From contig JAUVJE010000015.1 of assembly GCA_030592355.1 (NCBI GenBank), forward strand, positions 1 to 19,491: 19,491 nt of DNA, given 5' to 3'. The notes below the pieces were generated by a model, which worked only from the letters and a program-made list of their open reading frames with translations, did no database searches and was not told the origin of the DNA. How positions within the stretch are numbered: position 1 is the first letter of the stretch; every line of letters begins with the position of its first letter. Shown here one piece after another: positions 7,401 through 13,985 of this stretch. Origin of the DNA: Clostridia bacterium (GTDB taxonomy: Bacteria; Bacillota; Clostridia; DUPQ01). A program made the translations under genes and the position numbers.

Positions 7401-9928
7401 CATAGAATTGCCGGCCATTGAAACCAGAATATGACAACTGAAAGAAAAATGATGAGAGATACCGGTTCAAGGCTTCTTATCAAGTTCGACAGCATCTGCC
7501 ATCTGGTTAAGAATTTAAGTTTGTCCCTGCCGAAAAGCCATGGCATGAGCTGCCAGTCGCCGCGCACCCACCTGTGCTGTCGTTTGAAGAAACTGAGAAT
7601 ATCAGGCGGTATTCCGTCAAATACCTGAATTCCGGAGGCATAACCGCATCTGACCATGGAGCCCTCAAGCAGGTCGTGGCTTAGTACGGTGTTCTCAGGA
7701 ATTTTCTTTCGCAATATCGTATTGAATACTTCCAAATCATAAATACCCTTGCCGATGAAAACCCCCTCATAAAATACATCCTGGTATATATCTGAGACAA
7801 ATGTCGTATATGGGTCAAATCCTGAATTTGCAGCGAATAGTCGTGAAAAAACTGAGGATGTCAGCATGTCAGGGTGTACGGTTACCCTTGGTTGCATCAG
7901 GCCAAAGCCCTCGACTACTTTATTTACCGCCTCGTCAATGATGGGTTTGTTAAGCGGATGTGCCATTATTCCCACCAATCGGTTCGCGCTGTCGCGGATC
8001 AGGTCTGTATCGGAGTCAACGGTTATCACATATTTGATTCCCGCTATGGTATTGATATTTCCATATAAGCTATAAAAAGTAGTCTCCTCGCCTCCAAGCA
8101 CATATTCATTGAATTCTTCAAGTTTACCTCGTTTCCTTTCCCAGCCCATCCAGGCCTGCTGGCTTTCATTCCAACGCCGGTATCTGCAGAACATCATGAA
8201 TCTGCCCTGGCCTCCGCTGAAGATTTTATCATTGAGTTCTTCCATCCCGGCTTTTGCATATTCGGCCAGTATTTCATCTTCCGGCGCGATTTTGACAGGA
8301 GAATCCTTGAAATCAACGAGAATAGCATAAAATAGATTGGGATCACATCCTAAATGATACAGTTGTTCAAGCTTCGCAATATACCGGTCGATCGTTGATA
8401 TTGAACCTAGTATTACCGGTACGATTATCACTGTTGAAAATTCCATCGGTATGCTGTCTTCAAAATCCATAGCCGGAGGATTCTTGACTGTGACAAGGTT
8501 CAGATGGACCTGGTTCACAATGTCGGTCAGTATACTGAAGCCGGGTATTATCAAAATAAAAAAAGTCAGGATGCCCAGAATAATCGACGGAGGGTCGCGT
8601 GTAAGGAAAGTATAAAGAAAACCAGAGAGGCTGAATAAGAAAATCACTGTGAAAAGGATAAGGAAATAAAGTTTATCCCGGATATTTCGGATTTTATTAC
8701 TTATCCGCTCAAGGAGAGAGATTTTCAAATGGTATGAATCAAGCAATTCAGCCTTGCCGCGGTCAATGAGATAATATCCCACATGAGCTTGCTTTCCGCT
8801 TTTGTTTTTTGTAAATTCAAGTATCCTTTCTGCGATTTCTTTTTCAAGTTTCCCCGCTTTTTTTGCCAGTGTCTCAATTTCATACCTGTAGGTTTCCTTG
8901 GTTTTAAAAGTCATCTTTTTGAAAATATTATTTTCTTCACATGAAAGAACATTGTCAACGACTGAAAGCCTGCATACGGTATCTTCCCAGTTGACCTCAT
9001 TAAGTTTTCCCAGACTGATTATCAGATTTGAGATTTTTGTTTCAATAGACGCCTGCTGGACGGATTCATGATTAATTATAGATGTGTATGAGGATTCCAC
9101 GCATGGCAGGGAAGCGACGAGTTTTTCCAGGTCAATAACGCTGCTTATTCCGCGTTCTTTCATTCTCAGAAGGACCTGTGATGAAAAACTCAGTGGTTCA
9201 GCACAGGTTTTTCCCGCCATTGAACGATTGATTTCATTGAGCAAGTCTTCTTTTGGATAGCTTTTAGTCAGTTCGTTTATGAATATATCAGCCTTGATCT
9301 TATTGTTAATGATATCCTTTATACCCTCCACAATAGAGGCAATATCCTCAAGAAGGCAGATTTTTATCATAATAGGAAGCGCCCATAACTCTGAGATTTT
9401 CAGCGGATTGATTTTTTGATATGCCTCTGTAAGAGTCAGCATGACTTGTTCCGAAAAATTAAAATCCATCATTGTCATCAATTCTTTGACAAGGACATAT
9501 ATGCGGGGGAAGTAATCCGACGATTCTATGGTAATTGCGGGTAGATTCCGGCAGTTCTTATTGTTGAAATTCTTGACTACCTGCTTTATGTTCCGGTTTA
9601 TCAGGTAGTAGTTGTCGGTTATCCATTTTGAGGATGGAACCAGTTCATCATATTTCCCCTGAAGTGAATAAAGCATGTTGTAGTCGCGCCGAAATGATTT
9701 CCACTTCTTGGTAATTAACCTGTATGTCCACAACGGGCTGTGGTCGGTGGAAGCTGGTTTATGCGCCCTCGATATCTTTTTTATGTTATTTATGTTTTCT
9801 TTAAGAGATTTTGAACGCGCATACACATAGAGGGAGAAATGAATGCTCCTTTTTTTCTTGTTCCGTATTACGACATATAAAATTGCACCAACCGAGATGA
9901 TAATTAAAGTTGACCACATATATATCAT
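1493..9928 (-). CDS. ndvB: Cyclic beta-1,2-glucan synthase (NdvB/ChvB/Cgs type, GT84 + cyclising domain + GH94)
   Basis: At 2811 residues this matches the length of Brucella Cgs and Agrobacterium ChvB (about 2830). Visible in order: an N-terminal membrane anchor (1-25), a paired hydrophobic segment (about 416-466), the glycosyltransferase region with VDSDTDL (about 637-645) and HRWVRGDWQ (about 783-791), further membrane segments (816-856, 880-900, 943-988), a glucoamylase-like cyclising domain with YNWYDIS (about 1092), GGTMFEYFMPH (about 1320) and CHHKGMS (about 1460), and a C-terminal GH94 phosphorylase-like domain with GFRDQLQDS (about 2363), GDWNDGMN (about 2493, catalytic Asp) and GGWSWYTGSASW (about 2712). 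In the family the enzyme polymerises UDP-glucose on itself, trims chain length with GH94 and cyclises; in Thermoanaerobacter the middle domain was shown to cyclise (GH189). The ATG at 9928 follows GGAGG by 10 nt. It is complete, with no frameshift. Confidence 0.95.
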   Translation of the reverse strand: MIYMWSTLIIISVGAILYVVIRNKKKRSIHFSLYVYARSKSLKENINNIKKISRAHKPASTDHSPLWTYRLITKKWKSFRRDYNMLYSLQGKYDELVPSSKWITDNYYLINRNIKQVVKNFNNKNCRNLPAITIESSDYFPRIYVLVKELMTMMDFNFSEQVMLTLTEAYQKINPLKISELWALPIMIKICLLEDIASIVEGIKDIINNKIKADIFINELTKSYPKEDLLNEINRSMAGKTCAEPLSFSSQVLLRMKERGISSVIDLEKLVASLPCVESSYTSIINHESVQQASIETKISNLIISLGKLNEVNWEDTVCRLSVVDNVLSCEENNIFKKMTFKTKETYRYEIETLAKKAGKLEKEIAERILEFTKNKSGKQAHVGYYLIDRGKAELLDSYHLKISLLERISNKIRNIRDKLYFLILFTVIFLFSLSGFLYTFLTRDPPSIILGILTFFILIIPGFSILTDIVNQVHLNLVTVKNPPAMDFEDSIPMEFSTVIIVPVILGSISTIDRYIAKLEQLYHLGCDPNLFYAILVDFKDSPVKIAPEDEILAEYAKAGMEELNDKIFSGGQGRFMMFCRYRRWNESQQAWMGWERKRGKLEEFNEYVLGGEETTFYSLYGNINTIAGIKYVITVDSDTDLIRDSANRLVGIMAHPLNKPIIDEAVNKVVEGFGLMQPRVTVHPDMLTSSVFSRLFAANSGFDPYTTFVSDIYQDVFYEGVFIGKGIYDLEVFNTILRKKIPENTVLSHDLLEGSMVRCGYASGIQVFDGIPPDILSFFKRQHRWVRGDWQLMPWLFGRDKLKFLTRWQMLSNLIRSLEPVSLIIFLSVVIFWFQWPAILWLGILLFPIAIPFISQMNSLIFYESVNISLYYALKEYTKSVLGSVLRGLLFFIILPYRTFVSVDAIIRTLYRMYISKSKMLEWQTQYAVEKSMKTNISSYLKRMLPSIAAGILFISAAYFIGSIPTFIIGGLWLLSPLISYLSGLEIKRKRISFSQVDRHELYSIARAEYRFFEETMLPEYNNLIPDNFQTVVREVYAPRTSPTNIGLQLMAFLSARDMGFISLNEFHDRLDKTIETISKMKKWHGHLYNWYDISTLEPLLPNYISSVDSGNFIGFLICLKNGLKDILDKPVFSDTQVNGIKQTMLTAGFEEYDFNPTSDTIRNNLDELIINLENSRSPWVKPDFKDFAIKNILGFINDYQDFQPFGGSINEQADAGNMAAVNFRESVMEIAREADKLIKNTDFTMLYDRSKHMFHIGFNTYLNRYDDSYYDFIASESRLTGYLAISKGDIPQKHWYHLSRPLTLVKGCPTLLSWGGTMFEYFMPHILMRVLPNTVFEKTLRRVLKVQIRFAAEHNIPWGISESAYYRFDQNLNYQYRAFGVPSLGVRSDLSKFLVVSPYSSFLAASGNPKAFLKNLKSLKDYGVFGKYGFFEAIDFMAAAGKEYKKPNIIKTYMCHHKGMSLAALNNLLNNNILQDRFHSEPIIKSSEILLEERKQLGIVVKDEPRKAYVKPHGTDDLSMPVARVISNKKYKSPIMHVISNDRFQSIMSSTGSGYMKFKDKMINPWSNDSCNDTYGCFIYIKDIISGRYFSITYSPTFTEPDFYEVVFSADKAEYKRVENNIDCRMEITVSPQSNAEIRRITLTNLRPEQTAELEVVSFIELSLDSKRVFDAHPAFQKLFVETEFDRTSRSVIAVKRPRTLNEETIYFGATCLVDANPSQMFEYETERDRFIGRGRSLRNPISLENTFNVLRGTGEVVDPCISLKNKVRIPSYQSVSISFINAAATSKTELIETLKELKNPYTVMDVFKNALFDSKVEMQYFNLNYEKTNKILDLLTIIMFPNNHHGLSAPFFTGNVLDQRDLWKFGISGDNPIILMKVKESGDLDAVKDVVTAYEYLSRNQVDVDLVIMNEKDEGYLSDLSNAILDITSNVKIFETGGVSAGVFLLKKNELTPEECKLMDIVAQVILTGEDRILGDRISDSVYENVVSVIPDTSKDDSAGISGELPHIDLDAFNGLGGFTKDGTEYVIELKGWRMTPAPWVNIISNKNFGCICTEAGPGYTYCLNSRENKLTEWTNDPLINKLPEIVYIKDMDTLDVFCPTLQPLRAKGSYRIIHGFGYTKYIRNSNDFKQDMTVFVHKSAKLKYTVISLENTSDIKRNISVYYYADLVLGFNRDKEASHLFTGYDGDEGIITAENVYTTQYKGYKAYLYSELPVESFTCDKNEFFRFNSRGGIPFGIRGGTLDGKCGNGLNPCAVVQCSISFNPGEKKQFVFILGQEKNIEKINKAIDRYGSLDEAQKELELVKHHWNNIVGKLKVTTPDMKINYMLNGWLLYQSLACRLYARSSFYQSGGAYGFRDQLQDSLAFVYTNPDITRKMIVTAAKRQFVEGDVQHWWHADSGAGVRTTISDDLLWLPYALSEYIRATGDSSVLDETTAYLEMPLLEPGEHEKFGLPVTSKLADTVYEHSKKTIKRSIRFGSHGLPLIGSGDWNDGMNMVGVKGTGESVWLAFFLYDVMIRFREIAEQRDDIDFIRLLNEKLTELKESIEKNCWDGQWFLRAFFDDGSTLGSKNNMECKIDAISQSWAVISGAASTDRAALAMDELIKYLVDDNEKMILLLYPPFYRSRPNPGYIQGYLRGIRENGGQYTHGAIWAVEAAALLRLNDEAYMLYDYINPITHTMNEALINKYRLEPYIMSADIYYNKMQKGRGGWSWYTGSASWMYRVGIYNILGFRKLGDRLYIEPSIPSSWYKYDMVYKYGKSVYNITVEKKISDTLVGKIIIVDDDKIDTAYIPLLDDHNNHQVSVII

Positions 9929-9965
9929 ATTAGAATCGCCTCCAATATATATGTGTTGGGTACAC

Positions 9966-9994
9966 ATTATATCACTTTTGGAGAATGTTGTTAA
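9966..9994 (-). promoter_or_regulatory. Strong sigma-A promoter for the glucan synthase
   Basis: TTAACA (9994-9989) lies 17 bp from a perfect TATAAT (9971-9966), which is extended by TG one base upstream (TGATATAAT). Transcription would begin near 9959, about 31 nt ahead of the ATG, with GGAGG in the short leader. The giant gene is therefore an independent unit from typA. A perfect dyad overlaps the -35 box. Confidence 0.75.
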
Positions 9995-10005
9995 TTGAAA
10001 TTAAC
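9990..10005. promoter_or_regulatory. Perfect inverted repeat over the glucan synthase -35 (operator candidate)
   Basis: GTTAATT (9990-9996) and AATTAAC (9999-10005) are perfect 7 bp arms separated by 2 bp. The left arm covers five of the six -35 bases (9989-9994). A repressor dimer bound here would block RNA polymerase. The size and A/T-rich arms suit a small winged-helix or HTH repressor; which one is unknown. The palindrome is short enough to be chance in A+T-rich DNA. Confidence 0.45.
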
Positions 10006-10085
10006 AGAGTGCAATAAATATCCGGAGGATAAATGAAGCATTTGTCCGAGATAACCCGGGGAAAATCAGGTTGAAAAATGAATCA

Positions 10086-11903
10086 TCATATATTTTTGCG
10101 ATTACGGGCCCGCTGACCGCTGTTTAGGATTTTTTTTCTCATGCGGATATTGAGAGGTGTAATTTCAACCAATTCGTCATCTGATATGAATTCGAGCGAT
10201 TGTTCAAGGCTCATGTTTCGAATGTTTACTATGCGCATTGCCTCGTCCGAACCGGAGGCGCGTACATTGGTCAGCTGTTTATTTTTACATGCATTAATAT
10301 CTATATCTTCTGCTTTTGCATTTTCTCCTATTATCATTCCTGTATAAACCTTGGTTCTTGCATCAATGAATAGCGTTCCGCGTTTTTGTGCATAGAACAA
10401 TCCATATATTGACGTAACGCCGGGTTCAAATGCAACCATTGATCCACGGGGCCGTTTTATCATTTCGGGTTTAAGAGGTTCGAATTTATCAAATGTATGA
10501 TTCATAATACCGGTGCCCTTTGTATCCGTTAACATTTCTGAATAATACCCGATAAGGTTTTTTGCGGGAATTTTAAACTCAAGTCGGGTAGAGCCCTGCA
10601 CACCGTGTTCCATTGCGAGTAGTTCACCTTTTCTCGCACCCACTTTCTTCATTACATTTCCGACATATTCTTCAGGCACGTCAATAATAAGATATTCAAC
10701 GGGCTCATGTTTTATGCCGTTTATTTCCTTTATTACTACAGCAGGACGGGATACCTGAAATTCGTATCCCTCACGGCGCATTGTTTCAATTAATATTGAA
10801 AGGTGGAGCTCGCCGCGTCCGAGAACCTTAAATGAATCCATTAAAGCAGTGTCTTCAATATGAAGGCTGACATTGCTTTCAAGTTCTTTGTACAGACGCT
10901 CGCGAAGGTGCCTTGATGTTATGAATTTTCCTTCTTTTCCCGCCAATGGGCTGTTGTTTACACTGAAAATCATAGAGATGGTTGGTTCGTCGATGTCTAC
11001 AAAATCAATTGGATCAGGGTTTTCTATATCACACAGAGTATCGCCTATGTTAATTTCCGGAATGCCGGATAGAGCTATTATGTCGCCTATGGAGGCAGTT
11101 TGCGTTTCTATCCTTTTCAAACCTTCAAACGTATATAATTTTGTAACCTTAGAGTTGATTATTCCGCCTTCTTTTTTACACAGGGCGATAATATCATTTT
11201 GGGAAATGATGCCGCGTGAAATTTTCCCGACACCTATTCTGCCCAGATATTTATCATAATCAATGCTTGAAATCAGGCATTGAAAATCACCGTCAGCATC
11301 ACCGTCAGGAGCGGGTATATTGTCGATTATCGCTTCAAGGAGGGGTTTTACTGACTCCGGTGCATCATCAAGTTCGTTTATGGCATAACCTTCTTTGGCA
11401 GATGTGAATATAATGGGAAAATCCAACTGATGGTCTTCAATTTGAAGGCTTATAAAGAGGTCAAGTATTTCATCATAAACATCGTTTGCCCTGGCATCAG
11501 GCCGGTCAATTTTATTAATTACAACAATAGGCACCAGATTCAGATTCATGGCTTTTTTAAGCACAAAACGTGTTTGCGGCATTGGTCCTTCAAAAGCATC
11601 TACCAGAAGAAGAACTCCGTCAACCATTTTCAGTACACGCTCAACTTCGCCACCGAAATCCGCATGGCCCGGTGTATCAATTATATTAATTTTAACCCCT
11701 TTATAATTGATAGCGGTATTTTTCGAAAAAATTGTTATTCCGCGTTCGCGTTCCAATTCATTAGAGTCCATCACTCTTTCTGAGATATGTTGATTGGATC
11801 TGAAAATGCCGCTCTGTTTAAGCAACTCGTCTACCAAGGTAGTCTTGCCATGGTCAACATGGGCTATTATCGCTATATTTCTGATATTTTCTCTTTTTGC
11901 CAA
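10086..11903 (-). CDS. typA: GTP-binding protein TypA/BipA
   Basis: A translational GTPase of 605 residues, the usual family length. It is a cytoplasmic ribosome-associated factor linked to 50S assembly and stress or cold growth. G1 AHVDHGKTT (about 14-22), the switch I region RERGITI, G3 DTPGHADFGGEV (about 78-89), G4 NKID and G5 TSAKEG are all intact, followed by beta-barrel, EF-G-like domains III and V and the TypA-specific C-terminal part (FEPGVTSIYGLFYAQKRG, VRASGSDEAMR). The start is TTG, not ATG: the frame begins TTG-GCA-AAA-AGA and GGAG lies 8 nt upstream, which fits the universal MAKRENIRN-type N-terminus. Its own promoter lies at 11937-11965. The downstream glucan synthase is 157 bp away with a separate promoter, so this is probably a single-gene unit with possible read-through. 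Confidence 0.97.
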   Translation of the reverse strand: MAKRENIRNIAIIAHVDHGKTTLVDELLKQSGIFRSNQHISERVMDSNELERERGITIFSKNTAINYKGVKINIIDTPGHADFGGEVERVLKMVDGVLLLVDAFEGPMPQTRFVLKKAMNLNLVPIVVINKIDRPDARANDVYDEILDLFISLQIEDHQLDFPIIFTSAKEGYAINELDDAPESVKPLLEAIIDNIPAPDGDADGDFQCLISSIDYDKYLGRIGVGKISRGIISQNDIIALCKKEGGIINSKVTKLYTFEGLKRIETQTASIGDIIALSGIPEINIGDTLCDIENPDPIDFVDIDEPTISMIFSVNNSPLAGKEGKFITSRHLRERLYKELESNVSLHIEDTALMDSFKVLGRGELHLSILIETMRREGYEFQVSRPAVVIKEINGIKHEPVEYLIIDVPEEYVGNVMKKVGARKGELLAMEHGVQGSTRLEFKIPAKNLIGYYSEMLTDTKGTGIMNHTFDKFEPLKPEMIKRPRGSMVAFEPGVTSIYGLFYAQKRGTLFIDARTKVYTGMIIGENAKAEDIDINACKNKQLTNVRASGSDEAMRIVNIRNMSLEQSLEFISDDELVEITPLNIRMRKKILNSGQRARNRKNI

Positions 11904-11936
11904 ATTCTACTCCGTTCTCTTCTATATACCCCCGCA

Positions 11937-11965
11937 AGTATAAACAAATGCCGGGGTTTTGACAA
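11937..11965 (-). promoter_or_regulatory. Sigma-A promoter for typA
   Basis: TTGTCA (11965-11960, five of six consensus bases) and TATACT (11942-11937, five of six) are 17 bp apart. Transcription would start near 11930, about 27 nt before the TTG codon. CCCCGGCA in the spacer and TGCGGGGG just after the -10 form an imperfect inverted repeat around it. Confidence 0.7.
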
Positions 11966-11984
11966 CTAAAATATGTGAAACCCT

Positions 11985-12860
11985 TCAGATGAGTCTTTTA
12001 ATGAAGTTTTTAGCTGCAATTGGAAGTGGGGTTCTTTTTAAATAAACTATTCCTGCATTTCGAGGTGGAATAGGAGGGTTTACATTTAGTTCAAACAATC
12101 GGCCAGTTGAAAGGTCATCCTCAACAAAATTCTTAATGACACTTGATATTCCAATTCCGATTTTTGCAAATTCTACAAGCAAATCAATGTTACCCAGTTC
12201 CATAACAGGAGACACTTCGCAATTGTTGTCAGAAAAGTATTTGTCCAGATATATCCGGGTGTTACTTAGCTGTTCCAATAGCAATATGGGGTAATTACAT
12301 AATTCATCAAGGGAAATTGATATGTTTGCCAGAAACTTGTATTTTTCACTGCATACAAAACAATCCTGCAGTTCAATTCCTTTAATTATTTCTAAATCGG
12401 TATCTGCTACAGGAAGATTTACAACTCCAAAATCTATTTTTCCGCTTTTTAGCAACTCAATGGTTCTTGGCGTTGTAGGATTTGTTACGGATATTTTTAT
12501 CCCGGGAAACTCTTTATTGAATGACTCAAGATGAGGCATCAGATAGTGTTTGCATAAAGTATCACTTATACCTATTCGAATCTCCCCGGTGTCCATATTC
12601 TGTAAGTCGCGAATCCGTTTTTCCGCTATATTTATGGAATTAAGAGCTTTCTCAACATATTCAAATAGAATTTCTCCTTCAGTTGTCGGAGTGACTCCCT
12701 TTGAAGTTCTGAACAATACAGGAGAACCAATTGTTATTTCAAGTTGCTTAATTGAGCGGCTGGCGGCAGGTTGAGTGATAAACAGCTTCTTTGCAGCTTT
12801 GGATATACTGCCTGTAAGTGCTGCATAATAAAATGCCTTATAATGTTCAATACTAATCAT
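11985..12860 (-). CDS. LysR-family transcriptional regulator
   Basis: A 291-residue protein of normal LysR length. Residues 1-60 are the winged HTH with the signature run ALTGSISKAAKKLFITQPAA, then SRSIKQLE and TPTTEGEILFEY, followed by the linker helix (about 60-88). An effector-binding periplasmic-binding-protein-like domain follows, starting GEIRIGISDTL (about 92). Such proteins bind an inverted repeat in the divergent promoter as tetramers, repress their own gene and activate the neighbour when a small ligand binds. Here the divergent gene is a GAPDH starting 99 bp away, so a glycolytic or related metabolite is a reasonable but unproven effector. The ATG at 12860 is preceded by a weak AAGG at about 12 nt. 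The stop lies 81 bp before typA with no terminator between, so some read-through into typA is possible. Confidence 0.93.
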   Translation of the reverse strand: MISIEHYKAFYYAALTGSISKAAKKLFITQPAASRSIKQLEITIGSPVLFRTSKGVTPTTEGEILFEYVEKALNSINIAEKRIRDLQNMDTGEIRIGISDTLCKHYLMPHLESFNKEFPGIKISVTNPTTPRTIELLKSGKIDFGVVNLPVADTDLEIIKGIELQDCFVCSEKYKFLANISISLDELCNYPILLLEQLSNTRIYLDKYFSDNNCEVSPVMELGNIDLLVEFAKIGIGISSVIKNFVEDDLSTGRLFELNVNPPIPPRNAGIVYLKRTPLPIAAKNFIKRLI

Positions 12861-12890
12861 GCTATGTTAAAACCTTATACCTTATATAAA

Positions 12891-12905
12891 TAATATGCAC
12901 TATTA
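12891..12905. promoter_or_regulatory. LysR-type operator candidate, TAATA-N5-TATTA
   Basis: A perfect 5 bp inverted repeat with a 5 bp spacer sits in the divergent lysR/gap region. It abuts the regulator's extended -10 (TGATATACT on the minus strand, 12913-12905) and covers its expected start site, the usual arrangement for LysR autorepression. It is centred about 62 bp upstream of the gap start codon. The plus-strand promoter of gap shows only a TACAAT (12924-12929) with no good -35, which would fit dependence on an activator. Confidence 0.4.
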
Positions 12906-12913
12906 GTATATCA
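12905..12913 (-). promoter_or_regulatory. Extended -10 of the LysR-type regulator
   Basis: TGATATACT on the minus strand is a TGn-extended -10 with five of six consensus bases. No strong -35 is seen 16-18 bp upstream (CCTTAT at best). Transcription would begin near 12898, inside the dyad described here. Confidence 0.45.
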
Positions 12914-12959
12914 CATAATCAATTACAATAAGGATGAAAATACGAAGGGGGCATAACAA

Positions 12960-13985
12960 ATGATCAATATAGGGATTAATGGTTTTGGAAGAATTGGCAG
13001 GCAGGTATTTAAAATAATCAATCAAAAGTACAGTGATGTATTGAAGGTAACTGCCGTGAATGACATAGCTGAGACACAAACATTGATACACCTTTTAAAG
13101 TACGACTCTCTGCATGGGAAATATGAAGGTATTAGTAACGTAAGCGATAATAAATTTTATGTGAATGGCAATAAAGTGTCTGTTTTTAGCGGTAGTTCTC
13201 CTTCTATAATTCCATGGGAGAAGGAAAAGGTTGATATTGTTATTGAATCAACCCCGATTTTCAGGGATAAAAAAAGTTGTATGGGTCATGTTAAAAGGGG
13301 AGTGAAAAAGGTTTTAATATCATCGCCTTCAAAAGATGCCGACACAACTCTTGTTCTTGGAGTTAATGAAAAAACATACAGTCAGCATACTCATGATGTC
13401 ATTTCGAATGCCAGTTGTACAACTAATGCATTGGCTCCGGTGGTAAAAGTGATAAATGAATCATTTGGATTGGTTAAAGGGATGATGACTACGATCCACT
13501 CTTATACCAGTGACCAAAGGATTCTCGATTTACCGCATAAAGATATTAGGCGATCCCGTGCAGCAGCTCTAAATATTATACCTACGACAACAGGGGCTAC
13601 CAGCGCAATTGGGAAAGTATTGCCGGAGCTTAAGGGGAAACTCTCAGGGATATCTATTCGAGTGCCGACTCCTGTAGTTTCTTTACTTGATTTATCTATT
13701 ATAGTTGAGAAAACAACTTCAGCTGATGCTGTAAATAAGTTGTTCAAAGATATTGCAAAATCAGATAAACGCAAAATTTTGGGATACTCTGATGAGAAGT
13801 TGGTTTCTAGTGACTATCGGGGAACAGAGTATTCAGTTGTAATTGATGGTCCTTCCACAGAAGTACTTGATGGAAATATGATTAAGATAATCGCTTGGTA
13901 TGATAATGAGTGGGGTTATTCAACCAGATTAGCAGATATGACGGCGTTCATCGCCGGAAAACTGGAAGGAGCGTTACATGGTTGA
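12960..13985 (+). CDS. gap: Glyceraldehyde-3-phosphate dehydrogenase, type I (somewhat divergent copy)
   Basis: 341 residues. The N-terminal Rossmann motif INGFGRIGRQVFK (5-17), the adenosine-site Asp in AVNDIAE (Asp35, favouring NAD), the catalytic Cys153 in NASCTTN, His180 in TTIHSYTSDQ and WYDNEWGYS near the end are all present, so an active cytosolic glycolytic enzyme is expected: glyceraldehyde 3-phosphate to 1,3-bisphosphoglycerate. AAGGGGG lies about 9 nt before the ATG. Oddities: the usual ESTG segment near the cofactor reads ESTPIF (Pro99 replaces a nearly invariant Gly), and nearby stretches depart from consensus. The gene is not followed by pgk or tpi as a housekeeping copy usually is; it sits opposite a LysR regulator and overlaps a methyltransferase-like gene by 8 bp. 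It may therefore be a second, specialised GAPDH. GapB-type or erythrose-4-phosphate activity cannot be excluded. Confidence 0.95.
   Translation: MINIGINGFGRIGRQVFKIINQKYSDVLKVTAVNDIAETQTLIHLLKYDSLHGKYEGISNVSDNKFYVNGNKVSVFSGSSPSIIPWEKEKVDIVIESTPIFRDKKSCMGHVKRGVKKVLISSPSKDADTTLVLGVNEKTYSQHTHDVISNASCTTNALAPVVKVINESFGLVKGMMTTIHSYTSDQRILDLPHKDIRRSRAAALNIIPTTTGATSAIGKVLPELKGKLSGISIRVPTPVVSLLDLSIIVEKTTSADAVNKLFKDIAKSDKRKILGYSDEKLVSSDYRGTEYSVVIDGPSTEVLDGNMIKIIAWYDNEWGYSTRLADMTAFIAGKLEGALHG

Noticed and set aside
10030..10062. CCGGG/CTCGG hairpin downstream of typA as its terminator
   Set aside because: Short stem with a G-T pair and no T-run on the minus strand.
10023..10074. Plus-strand 13-codon frame (MKHLSEITRGKSG) behind a perfect GGAGG site, antisense side of the typA/glucan synthase gap
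   Set aside because: No plus-strand promoter or downstream plus-strand gene; the GGAGG is part of a short TATCC/GGATA repeat and is probably fortuitous.
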